The notes under the pieces are model-generated. The model did not search any database. It was not told where the DNA came from and saw only the letters and a program-made list of their open reading frames with translations. The position numbers were made by a program, and so were the translations under genes. A stretch of DNA of 44,597 nucleotides, from positions 1 to 44,597 of the forward strand of contig JARGNK010000015.1 of the NCBI GenBank assembly GCA_029213145.1, written 5' to 3'. This document shows positions 1 through 7,698 of the stretch, in pieces. The stretch comes from Rubripirellula sp. GTDB lineage: Bacteria > Planctomycetota > Planctomycetia > Pirellulales > Pirellulaceae. The stretch's first letter is position 1. Each line of letters starts with the position of its first letter.

Positions 1-57
1 AGTGATGCTCAGCAGTGATGCTCAGCAGTGATGCTCAGCAGTGATGCTCAGCAGTAA
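1..57. repeat. 13-bp tandem repeat at window edge
   Basis: Four perfect head-to-tail copies of AGTGATGCTCAGC run from base 1, followed by a degenerate fifth copy (AGTAATGCTG). The array touches the window edge, so its full length is unknown. The 13-bp period is not a multiple of three and no convincing reading frame crosses it, so it is probably an intergenic slippage repeat. Confidence 0.9.
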
Positions 58-322
58 TGCTGCCTGGTACCTCGCCAACCGCGGATTCCTGCCAACCAAC
101 CCTTACCCCGCCACAGTATGCGGTTTTTCCGCACACCAAGCCTTGCCGGCGCCCCGAAAACCCCCGCCGGCACCGCGAAATCAGGATCTGCCCAGACTTT
201 TACAGGCCTGTTACATAGGTGGCGATTGTTGGTGACATCGAATTGCGGGTTTCTCGTTACACTCCTGACGTCACTCGTTGGCTCGGGTGCCCAATGAACG
301 TTACCAATTGCCTGGAGACCCC
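58..322. other. Intergenic region before the desaturase gene
   Basis: No credible gene is seen between the tandem repeat and the desaturase start. The short open frames here have no recognisable protein character. The promoter of the desaturase gene should lie here, but I could not pick a convincing -35/-10 pair. Confidence 0.5.
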
Positions 323-1312
323 ATGTCTACCGTTGTCGTCACTCCTCCTAAAGGCCGTCCCAGTTCGTCGCTACGCCCTGCGTCTGACGAAAATGGAGAC
401 AAGTCAAAAAAAGAGATTGGCCCCACCACCGCCGATCGAAAACGTTGGGATAACGTGAGCTATTGGGCTGTTGGCTGGCTCGCGTTTGCTCACCTGGTCG
501 TTCTCGCCGCCCCGTTTACCTTCACCTGGACCGGGCTGATCGTCGCCCTCGTGCTGCATTGGGTGACCGGTAGCTTAGGGATCTGCCTCGGTTACCACCG
601 ACTGCTCACCCACACCGGCATGAAAACTTACAACTGGGTTCGCTACTTCTACGCGACGGTGGGAACACTTGCAGGTGAAGGTGCCCCACTCGACTGGATC
701 GCCGATCACCGGAAACATCACGCTTGTAGCGATCAAGAAGGTGACCCGCATACACCCAACGATGGTGGCATCTGGAGCCACATTTTCTGGCTCGCCTTCC
801 ACACCCACAATGGCGATCGCGTTGCTCACCTGAAACGCTGGGCACCAGATCTTTACAAAGAACGAGGCATGCGAATCCTCGACTACTTGTTCCTGCCACT
901 GCACATTGCGGCCAGTTTGGCCTTGCTAGGTATTGGTTATGCCATCGGTGGGTGGGAACTCGGCCTATCGCTACTCGTTTGGGGAATGTTCGTGCGACTG
1001 GTTACCGTGCTGCATGCCACTTGGTTGGTTAACAGTGCGTCTCACATGTGGGGCTACCGGAATTACGAAACAACAGACGACAGTCGAAACAACTGGCTCG
1101 TCGCAATCGTGGCCTACGGGGAAGGTTGGCACAACAACCACCACGCATACCCTCGCATGGCTAAACACGGCCACAAATGGTGGGAGTTTGACATCACCTG
1201 GCAAGCGATTCGTTTGATGCGTTCGGTCGGCTTGGTTTGGGATGTCGTCGACTACCGTAACGCAGCGGAGAAAAAGGAAATGCAAGCGGCCCGCGAGGCG
1301 GCATCTTCCTAG
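323..1312 (+). CDS. Acyl-CoA / acyl-lipid fatty acid desaturase (delta-9 type)
   Basis: This is a membrane-bound di-iron desaturase that inserts a double bond into fatty acyl chains. All three histidine boxes of the family are visible: HRLLTH, HRKHH (in DHRKHHACSD) and HNNHH (in GEGWHNNHHAYP). Hydrophobic stretches lie before the first box and between the second and third, giving the usual four-helix topology. At about 329 residues it matches bacterial delta-9 desaturases. I chose ATG 323 because GGAG at 314-317 sits 5 nt upstream; the longer frame opens with a TTG at 278 that has no ribosome site. The hydrophilic N-terminus of about 40 residues is Lys/Ser/Pro-rich. The gene stands alone and is closed by a strong terminator. 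The acyl substrate (lipid or CoA) cannot be told from sequence. Confidence 0.93.
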   Translation: MSTVVVTPPKGRPSSSLRPASDENGDKSKKEIGPTTADRKRWDNVSYWAVGWLAFAHLVVLAAPFTFTWTGLIVALVLHWVTGSLGICLGYHRLLTHTGMKTYNWVRYFYATVGTLAGEGAPLDWIADHRKHHACSDQEGDPHTPNDGGIWSHIFWLAFHTHNGDRVAHLKRWAPDLYKERGMRILDYLFLPLHIAASLALLGIGYAIGGWELGLSLLVWGMFVRLVTVLHATWLVNSASHMWGYRNYETTDDSRNNWLVAIVAYGEGWHNNHHAYPRMAKHGHKWWEFDITWQAIRLMRSVGLVWDVVDYRNAAEKKEMQAAREAASS

Positions 1313-1352
1313 CTCGCTCTGAGTTACACACCGATCAAGATTGCACCAACGC

Positions 1353-1387
1353 AAAGCGAGGACTCTTAGAGTCCTCGCTTTTTTTTT
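1353..1387 (+). terminator. Rho-independent terminator after desaturase
   Basis: A perfect 13-bp stem (AAAGCGAGGACTC paired with GAGTCCTCGCTTT) around a TTA loop runs directly into a run of nine T. It lies about 40 nt after the desaturase stop. Confidence 0.95.
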
Positions 1388-1393
1388 GCTGCC

Positions 1394-1422
1394 CCAATAC
1401 TTCTGAAACCAATACTTCTGAA
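1394..1422. repeat. 15-bp tandem duplication (CCAATACTTCTGAA)
   Basis: The 14-mer CCAATACTTCTGAA occurs twice with a period of 15 bp, just after the desaturase terminator. It is non-coding and one of several short tandem duplications in this window. Confidence 0.85.
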
Positions 1423-1976
1423 TGAAGGCTATCGCTAAGCCAGCATTCGCCGGCACCTTCGGCAATTCCGCGATCAGCGGACCGTCCAACGATGCTCGAG
1501 ACGACCAACCTAGCGACCGCTGAAATCAAGGAATCAATGAATCAATGGTCCATAAGTCTAGAATCTGAATCGGCATCGTAGGTCAGCGTGAACTTAGCAG
1601 CTTGAAGCGAAAGCGATGCTCACCAAAAGCCTGCCTCGGTCCCCTCCCTTGGCTAGATCGGGGCGGCTCCTAGGAAGTTGCCGGGAGCCGGTTTGCTAGC
1701 AACGCAAAGAAAAACTTTTCAATTTACCCTTATCGCTGTTGACAGCTTGGTTCGAAACTTCCTATTTCGATCAAAGACAAAGATACTCACCATTCCTCAC
1801 GACACGGCTGCGCCGTGATTTGCACCAAGGAAGCGCAAGACGACGGAATGGTTTTGGGTAGTCGAATTTAAACAGAGGTCGTTACCGCGGCCAAATTACC
1901 GGGATTTGCGGAAGCTGGCGAAGCTTGTTTTCCATCCCACCAATTGAATGCCTCACCGCGAAGAAGGAGAGTCGCG
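1423..1976. other. Intergenic region upstream of secretin gene
   Basis: No gene is supported here. A perfect 6-bp hairpin (CACGGC-TGC-GCCGTG) lies at 1803-1817 without a following T-run. A TTGACA hexamer at 1739-1744 is followed 18 nt later by TATTTC (1763-1768), a weak sigma70-like pair about 210 nt before the secretin start. The rest is unremarkable. Confidence 0.5.
1739..1768 (+). promoter_or_regulatory. Candidate sigma70-type promoter for the secretin gene
   Basis: A perfect -35 hexamer TTGACA is followed after 18 nt by a poor -10 match (TATTTC). It is oriented toward the secretin gene with a leader of about 200 nt. The -10 element is weak, so this is only a candidate. Confidence 0.25.
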
Positions 1977-4900
1977 TTGAACCGCCTCGTACAAGCACAC
2001 GCCAGCCGTGTTGTCTGCGTTGCCGCCATTTGGCTGATTGCGACGTCAGAAGTCTCGGCCCAGATTCAAATGCCCGCCGGCAACGCGCCGGCTCCCCCCT
2101 CGGCTACCCCCGCCAGTTCCGAAGTCGCCTCGATCACCACCGGTCAGAAATGGCTGGCAGATGCTCGCGCAGCGTACTCACGAGCCGACTTCCACCGAAC
2201 GGTCCAATCGTTCCGAAAGGCTGCAGGGATTGCTCGAACCGTGCCTCAACTGTCACCCGACGTTGAGAAACTGCGCAACCAGTTGCTGCAGATTGGCATC
2301 GACAAAGCCTTATTGGCATTGCCCGCCGAATCAACGAATCCCGTCACGGCACTGCCGGCGGTCAACGCCGCTTCGCCGATGCCAACGGCCGATCCGGCTA
2401 ACCGAAAGCAAGAAACCTTGCGTTTGGTTGCGATCGGACGATCGGCCTTGGACCGGGGTGATGTAACCACAGCCTTGGCGGTCGCACGGCAAGCCGAATC
2501 GCTGAAAGTTCCGGAAACGGAGTTCGGCCCTGGTGAACCTCGAGTTTGGCAATTGCTGCTTGATGCTGAATCGGCTGCCCGCCGAAGCGGCATCGCTCTG
2601 ACTGCGGGGACTGAAGCGAACACCACAGCTAATCCAGTTCAAACCGCTGGCGGCACCGACGCCAATGCGAATCGCGTCGCACAGATGCTGTTCAACGCCG
2701 ATGCCGATGCAGCGGGGACGGTTCAGCAAATTCAAAACACGGAGCCGGTTCCAGCAACCGAGCCGAATGTTGCCGAGCAAATGCTCAATGAGGGCCTGCA
2801 AGCCCTCAGTTCGGGTAACTCTGCCGTAGCACGTGAAAAATTCAAGGAAGCTTGGAAATTTGAGTCACAACTTAGTCCAGCACAACGCAGCCAGCTCAAG
2901 GACAAATTGACGTTGCTGCAACCAACCCGAATTCCCGTTCAGGGCGCGGGTCAAAATGCTGAGCTAACGCCGATTCAAAAAGCAGACTTGGAAGCAAAAG
3001 ATAAGACGCGACGTTTGTTCCGAGAGGTTACCGCTGAATTGGCCAACGCCGAGCAAAGCAAAGTTGCTTCCCCACTGGATGCGTTAGATCAACTCGAACG
3101 CCTTCGTCGTCGTGTCGACGGGGCAGATCTTGATGAAGCTGCCAAGCGTTCGATCGCGATGATGGTTGATCGTGCTGTCTTAGACCAAAAGAAGTATATC
3201 GAAGCCAATCGGGCCAAGATTGAACTCACGTTGCAGAACGATGCCGTTCGAACGGAAATGGCAAATGAGCAAGCACAGATGGCGGTGATCGACGAAGAGG
3301 TTTCCGCCTTGGTGAACACCTTCAACAGCCTGATGAAGGAAAAACGTTTTCAGGAAGCTGAAGTCGTCGCCAAGCAAGTGCAGGAACTCAAACCAGAAGA
3401 TCCAATTGCGATCAGTATGAAGCATACGAGCCGCATGGGTACTCGGATCATGATGGCTGAGGAAGTCAACGATCAGAAGGAGCTACGTTGGCTCGATTCG
3501 TTGCACGACGTCGACATCGCAGCGATTCCACCGAATCCAAACTTGCCACTGACTTTGCCAGATGCCCAAGATTGGCGAATGCTGTCGGAGATGCGACTGA
3601 ATGCACAAGGTGACGAGAATTCTCGACTCAGCGCGTCGGAGCAAGCGATCGAAAAGAAATTGACGAGCCCTGTCTCGGTCAAATTCACCAATCGCCCTCT
3701 CGTAGAAGTGCTCGACGAACTGAGGGCAGTTTCAGGTGTACCGATCGTCATTGACGAGCGTGCTTTGGCCGCTGTTCGAGTCACTTCAGAAACACCAGTC
3801 TCATTGCCACAGCTCGACAACATCGCGTTGAAAAGTGCACTGAATCTGATTCTCAACAAGATGGAACTGACCTATGTGATTGAAAACGACGTGTTGTCAA
3901 TCACAAGCATGGAAGCCAAGCGGATGAAGGTTTATCCAAGAACCTACCGCGTGACTGACTTGGTCACTCCCATCCCGAACTTCACCAGTAGTTACGAAGA
4001 TGGGTTGGCTGGCGCTTTGCGTGCGGCCTATCAAATGACCCAACCGCAAGCCGATGTCCAAGTGATGCCGGTTTCAATGACTGACTTGGGAACGGGTATG
4101 GCTCGCAGCATGTCGCCGAACAGTCTCGGTAACGATGTTCTGGGACAGTACCATTCGATGGGATCGCAGGGAGGGTTCGGATCGAGCTCAATGCCATCCG
4201 CTGCTGGCGGTGGTTCCTTTGCGGACTTCCAATCACTGATTGACCTGATTCAAACCACGGTCGTTCCGGATACCTGGGAAGCTCTTGGTGGCCCAAGCAC
4301 CATGGCTCCTTATCCACAAAACCTGAGTTTGGTAATCAGCACCACCAGTGATGTCCACGATCAGATCTCAGACCTGTTGGAATCACTTCGAAAGCTGCAG
4401 AACCTGCAGATTACGATTGAGGTTCGCTTTATTACTCTGGCCGATACATTCGCTGAGCAGATTGGTGTAGATTTCCAGGTCCAGTTCGATGACAACGCAG
4501 GTTATTTACCTGATGATGACAGCGGCCCGGCCGTGACTGTTGGCTTCGACGGGATCAGCGGCTTGCCGACTCCTGACTTGGATATTCGCTTCGACAATGG
4601 TAGTTTCGGTTTGACGCCTCCCTTTGGCGGCGGCGGCTTGGGAACACCCTCGACAATCGGGTTCGCTATCCTCAGCGACATCGAAGCATTCTTCTTCCTG
4701 CAGGCTGCACAAGCTGACAACCGCAGCAATGTCATGCAGGCTCCGAAGGTGACTCTCTTCGATGGACAGTTTGCGTCGATCAATGACCAATCCCAAAGCC
4801 CATTCGTGGTCAGCATTACACCTGTCGTGGGTGACTTTGCTGTCGCCCAGCAACCGGTGATTGTTGTGCTCAACGAAGGCACACAATTGAATGTGCAAGG

Positions 4901-5375
4901 GATTGTCAGCGATGACAAACGCTTTGTGCGGCTCACTTTAGTGCCCTTCTTCAGTCAGATTGGTGCGGTTGACACCTTTACCTTCGAAGGAAGACGCACC
5001 ACACGAAATTCGAGCCGGGATGAAGAGGATACCGATGGCGATGGCGACATCGACATCACCGACACCACTGATGATGAAGAAATCATCTCTGGTACCACGG
5101 TTCAGCTACCAACCTTCGCATTCACATCGGTCAGCACAACGGTCAGCGTCCCAGACGGTGGCACGATTCTGCTCGGCGGTATCAAGCGTCTAAGTGAAGG
5201 CCGTGTTGAACGAGGTGTTCCGATCCTCAATAAGATCCCATACGTCAGTCGACTGTTCCGAAACGTATCGGCCGGCCGTGACGCTCAAAGCCTGATGCTG
5301 ATGGTCACACCACGGATTATCATTCAAGAGGAAGAAGAAGTTGCTCAAACGGGCTTCGATCCAACTCGAAAATAA
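1977..5375 (+). CDS. Secretin (type II/III secretion or type IV pilus outer-membrane channel) with long N-terminal repeat region
   Basis: This is a GspD/PilQ-like secretin, the oligomeric outer-membrane gate of a secretion or pilus machine. The C-terminal secretin domain shows the signature VPDGGTILLGGIKR near residue 1058, followed by RGVPILNKIPYVSRLFRN. A segment near residues 560-640 resembles an STN/N-domain (VEVLDELRAVSGVPIVIDERAL). The first ~500 residues are helical and TPR-like (AREKFKEAWKFE, RFQEAEVVAKQVQELKPEDP). I start at TTG 1977 because AAGGAGA at 1964-1970 is 6 nt upstream and the result is a clean signal peptide ending at SAQ; the longer frame uses a TTG at 1944 with no ribosome site. 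The protein is about 1132 residues, long for the family. An Asp-rich insertion (DTDGDGDIDITD) interrupts the secretin region near residue 1020. No partner pilus gene is adjacent. Confidence 0.9.
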   Translation: MNRLVQAHASRVVCVAAIWLIATSEVSAQIQMPAGNAPAPPSATPASSEVASITTGQKWLADARAAYSRADFHRTVQSFRKAAGIARTVPQLSPDVEKLRNQLLQIGIDKALLALPAESTNPVTALPAVNAASPMPTADPANRKQETLRLVAIGRSALDRGDVTTALAVARQAESLKVPETEFGPGEPRVWQLLLDAESAARRSGIALTAGTEANTTANPVQTAGGTDANANRVAQMLFNADADAAGTVQQIQNTEPVPATEPNVAEQMLNEGLQALSSGNSAVAREKFKEAWKFESQLSPAQRSQLKDKLTLLQPTRIPVQGAGQNAELTPIQKADLEAKDKTRRLFREVTAELANAEQSKVASPLDALDQLERLRRRVDGADLDEAAKRSIAMMVDRAVLDQKKYIEANRAKIELTLQNDAVRTEMANEQAQMAVIDEEVSALVNTFNSLMKEKRFQEAEVVAKQVQELKPEDPIAISMKHTSRMGTRIMMAEEVNDQKELRWLDSLHDVDIAAIPPNPNLPLTLPDAQDWRMLSEMRLNAQGDENSRLSASEQAIEKKLTSPVSVKFTNRPLVEVLDELRAVSGVPIVIDERALAAVRVTSETPVSLPQLDNIALKSALNLILNKMELTYVIENDVLSITSMEAKRMKVYPRTYRVTDLVTPIPNFTSSYEDGLAGALRAAYQMTQPQADVQVMPVSMTDLGTGMARSMSPNSLGNDVLGQYHSMGSQGGFGSSSMPSAAGGGSFADFQSLIDLIQTTVVPDTWEALGGPSTMAPYPQNLSLVISTTSDVHDQISDLLESLRKLQNLQITIEVRFITLADTFAEQIGVDFQVQFDDNAGYLPDDDSGPAVTVGFDGISGLPTPDLDIRFDNGSFGLTPPFGGGGLGTPSTIGFAILSDIEAFFFLQAAQADNRSNVMQAPKVTLFDGQFASINDQSQSPFVVSITPVVGDFAVAQQPVIVVLNEGTQLNVQGIVSDDKRFVRLTLVPFFSQIGAVDTFTFEGRRTTRNSSRDEEDTDGDGDIDITDTTDDEEIISGTTVQLPTFAFTSVSTTVSVPDGGTILLGGIKRLSEGRVERGVPILNKIPYVSRLFRNVSAGRDAQSLMLMVTPRIIIQEEEEVAQTGFDPTRK

Positions 5376-5402
5376 CGATCAATCCGATCTCTAAAATCAA
5401 GT

Positions 5403-5434
5403 ACGCCGGCGAGTTCACTCGCCGGCGTTTTTTT
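5403..5434 (+). terminator. Rho-independent terminator after secretin
   Basis: An 11-bp GC-rich perfect stem (ACGCCGGCGAG paired with CTCGCCGGCGT) with a TTCA loop is followed by seven T. It lies about 28 nt after the secretin stop. Confidence 0.95.
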
Positions 5435-5618
5435 GTGGGTCATGACATTTGATCATTTGTTGATTCGCACGAATCGACTTTCTGTCGTGAAGCAAAGGCT
5501 CTCACTCGCTTTCATTGATCACCCAGTCGATCGTTGGACACAGCGAAGCAAAAGGGACATCATGTACAAGTCCCACCGGCGCACTTGCGGCGATCTCCTG
5601 TCATCCAGTGATTAGAAA

Positions 5619-6239
5619 CTACTTTCTGATCTGCTCGATTACCAACGCGATCGCCGCACTCGACAAGGGCGTACTCATACTGGCAAGCTTGCCCGCGTCA
5701 CCAGCTGCTTGCGACGGTGTCAGCGGAATGTGCATAAACAGACTCTTGGTTTTCAACCCAAACGAACTTGCATAATGCTGGCTCAAATACAATTCCGCAT
5801 TGCATAAATAGGTGCCAGCATGGTGAGAAACTTCGCCGGGTATCCCAGCACTGAGAAACGCTTGGCAACACTCACGCAACGGCAAACTAGATCGATAGGC
5901 TTCCGGACCATTCTGAACGAGCGGCATACCATTACTCCGAACGTTCAATCCAACCGCCTCCAATTTGATGAGTGTCGATCCAGGAGCTTGCCCCAAGTGG
6001 ATCGCAAAATCGAAGTCGGATTGTAAATCCTTTCGCAGCATTTCGCTCATCCTAGTCAAATCGACTGGATACCGTCGGGTCGTCAACTCCGCAGTGCCGT
6101 CGTACCAATGTGTCAAATCGGCCAGAGCCATCCAGCTCGAGTTCTCAGTCCAACGATCATACGGCTCGAAAGCAGTCAGCAAGATTCGGGTCACGGGATC
6201 ATTCGTTGCACGCGTGGGGTCAGGGGATGGATCGATCAA
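5619..6239 (-). CDS. pcp: Pyroglutamyl peptidase I family protein (peptidase C15)
   Basis: This cytosolic cysteine peptidase family removes N-terminal pyroglutamate from peptides. The family pattern is clear: N-terminal RILLTAFEPYDRWTENSSW, the glutamate region IKLEAVGLNVR, the cysteine motif HHAGTYLCNAELYL and the histidine motif FMHIPLTPSQAA. These supply the expected Glu, Cys and His. Its 206 residues match the family (200-220). The start is uncertain: the frame opens with TTG at 6239, and a GTG about 16 codons later (before TRILL) would also keep the whole domain; neither has a good ribosome site. It follows msrB by 44 nt on the same strand and is probably cotranscribed. Substrate specificity could differ from the classic enzyme because flanking residues deviate. 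Confidence 0.85.
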   Translation of the reverse strand: MIDPSPDPTRATNDPVTRILLTAFEPYDRWTENSSWMALADLTHWYDGTAELTTRRYPVDLTRMSEMLRKDLQSDFDFAIHLGQAPGSTLIKLEAVGLNVRSNGMPLVQNGPEAYRSSLPLRECCQAFLSAGIPGEVSHHAGTYLCNAELYLSQHYASSFGLKTKSLFMHIPLTPSQAAGDAGKLASMSTPLSSAAIALVIEQIRK

Positions 6240-6283
6240 TCATAGCTCGCCCGGTACCTGTGGTTGTCCGTGACGCCTCTGAT

Positions 6284-6709
6284 TCACTCAGATTCTTTCA
6301 CGATCATCGCTGGCAAATCCTTCCCCTTGGGGATGAATTTCATTGAAATCGAGTTCACGCAGTGGCGGGTGTTCTTGGTCGTCATTTGTTCACCCAAGAA
6401 GACATGCCCCAGATGTCCCTTGCAATTGGAACAAACGATTTCTGTCCGTCGGCCGTCAGCATCCGGCCGACGGATGACAGCTCCATCAATTTCGTCATCG
6501 AAACTTGGCCAGCCACAGTGACTTTCGAATTTATCCTCGGCCCGATAGAGACGCGCATTGCATTGCCGACAAATGTAGGTTCCAGGATCCTTGGTCAGGG
6601 TATACCCACCCGGGCCAGGCGGTTCGGTTCCTTGCCGCAAAATGACGTACGCCTCATTCGCATTCAACTCGTTGTATTCACCTGTAACACGCTCTTGCTC
6701 GTCACTCAT
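6284..6709 (-). CDS. msrB: Peptide-methionine (R)-S-oxide reductase MsrB, internal start
   Basis: MsrB reduces the R-epimer of methionine sulfoxide in proteins. The 141 residues from ATG 6709 hold the whole fold: zinc-binding pairs CRQC and CSNC, the GHLGHVF motif, and the catalytic cysteine in TRHCVNSISMKF (RYCINS in most homologs). HCGWPSFD is the usual substrate-side motif. The start MSDEQERV is preceded by GGAGG 7 nt upstream, one of the best ribosome sites in the window, which argues for independent translation. The frame is also open upstream into the TIM-barrel gene. Made from this start the protein has no signal peptide and would be cytosolic; made as the fusion it would be exported. 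That changes its biology. Confidence 0.9.
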   Translation of the reverse strand: MSDEQERVTGEYNELNANEAYVILRQGTEPPGPGGYTLTKDPGTYICRQCNARLYRAEDKFESHCGWPSFDDEIDGAVIRRPDADGRRTEIVCSNCKGHLGHVFLGEQMTTKNTRHCVNSISMKFIPKGKDLPAMIVKESE

Positions 6710-7687
6710 CTTTTTTCCTCCAGTAGTTAAATTGGTTCGCTCTGTTGCGGCTCCACGGGGATCGTTAGCGACCTGAGATAAACAGCGCTGTAAATAGAGA
6801 CGAGATCGGTTGATTTCGGCGGTCACTTTTGCCGTTGAATCGTGAATCGGAATCCCGCGTGGGACCGGGTGCATAAAAATCTCGGTCCAGCCGCGATATT
6901 CGATCTCGGCTAAGGCAGCGATGATCGGTACAAAGTTCAGCGATCCGCGGCCCGGCATCTGCAACAGCTCTTGCTCCTTTGGCAGCTTTTTCACAGATCC
7001 CATCCCATGCTGCCAAGCGTAAAAAACAGCGATCGAGTTACCCAGTGTGCGAATCAAATCAGCGATCAGCTGTTCATCCTGTGGCAAGTGATAGGGAGCC
7101 AATGCGACTCCCAGGTGGTCCGACGGCCGCAACTCCATCAACCACTTCATGCTGTCAGGTGACTGAATCAAATTGTTCGCGTGATTCTCGATTGCGATCG
7201 TTACTCCGGTTTGTTCGGCAACCTCTAGATGGGGTTTCATCTGTTCCACAAAATCACCGACCGCACGCTTGAGTTCAGAGCCCTCTAAACCGCGCGGCCC
7301 TTTTCCTCCGGTAACAATCGTGCGGCACCCCAGCCGGCCGGCTAAACGCATTTCCGACTGTAAGCCAAACGGCCCTAACTTGTACTGCGTCAAACACCCC
7401 AGCTCGACACCAGCTGCACGAAGCTTTCGCTCAAATGCCGCTTCTCCCATTTCGTCCAGCTGCTCGCGCTGATTGCCATGCACCATCGGCCAAAGATCGA
7501 TTGCCGTGGCACCGATCTTGTTGACCTCTGGCAAGAGTTCCGAAATTTCCGTGTACCCGTACATGCAACTGGGAAGCATGTATCGAAGCGTGAAAGGCGG
7601 CGTTTCGGCCAAGGCAGCATGCTGCAGTGACAGAGCGGTGGCAGAGGCGGTAGCAGAAACGATGGCGCGGCGGCGGTTAATTTCCAT
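6284..7687 (-). CDS. Exported TIM-barrel sugar isomerase/epimerase-like protein running in frame into MsrB
   Basis: Residues 1-30 are an export signal with an RRR motif and AxA end (ALAETPP). Residues ~30-310 form a xylose-isomerase-like TIM barrel (AP_endonuc_2 type; IAIENHANN, GVALAPYHLP, IEYRGWTEIFMHP). Residues 327-467 are a complete methionine sulfoxide reductase B. No stop codon separates the halves: the linker is ATERTNLTTGGKK. The linker DNA contains a near-perfect ribosome site directly before residue 327, so MsrB can also be made alone (listed separately). A TAA sits one base out of frame at 6727-6729, so a one-base indel could have removed the barrel's stop. The barrel starts 11 nt after the diheme propeller gene and is probably cotranscribed with it. 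The substrate is unknown. Whether the 467-residue fusion is really made is open. Confidence 0.75.
   Translation of the reverse strand: MEINRRRAIVSATASATALSLQHAALAETPPFTLRYMLPSCMYGYTEISELLPEVNKIGATAIDLWPMVHGNQREQLDEMGEAAFERKLRAAGVELGCLTQYKLGPFGLQSEMRLAGRLGCRTIVTGGKGPRGLEGSELKRAVGDFVEQMKPHLEVAEQTGVTIAIENHANNLIQSPDSMKWLMELRPSDHLGVALAPYHLPQDEQLIADLIRTLGNSIAVFYAWQHGMGSVKKLPKEQELLQMPGRGSLNFVPIIAALAEIEYRGWTEIFMHPVPRGIPIHDSTAKVTAEINRSRLYLQRCLSQVANDPRGAATERTNLTTGGKKMSDEQERVTGEYNELNANEAYVILRQGTEPPGPGGYTLTKDPGTYICRQCNARLYRAEDKFESHCGWPSFDDEIDGAVIRRPDADGRRTEIVCSNCKGHLGHVFLGEQMTTKNTRHCVNSISMKFIPKGKDLPAMIVKESE
6710..6721 (-). promoter_or_regulatory. Strong Shine-Dalgarno site inside the barrel-MsrB frame
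   Basis: On the minus strand GGAGGAAAAAAG directly precedes the MsrB ATG, giving GGAGG with a 7-nt spacer. In the overlapping frame it encodes GGKK of the linker. It is the main evidence for a separate MsrB start. Confidence 0.85.
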
Positions 7688-7698
7688 GCGTCTTAATC

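Noticed and set aside
971-1489. A 172-codon minus-strand frame over the end of the desaturase gene
   Set aside because: It crosses the perfect rho-independent terminator and is antisense to the third histidine box; no protein character.
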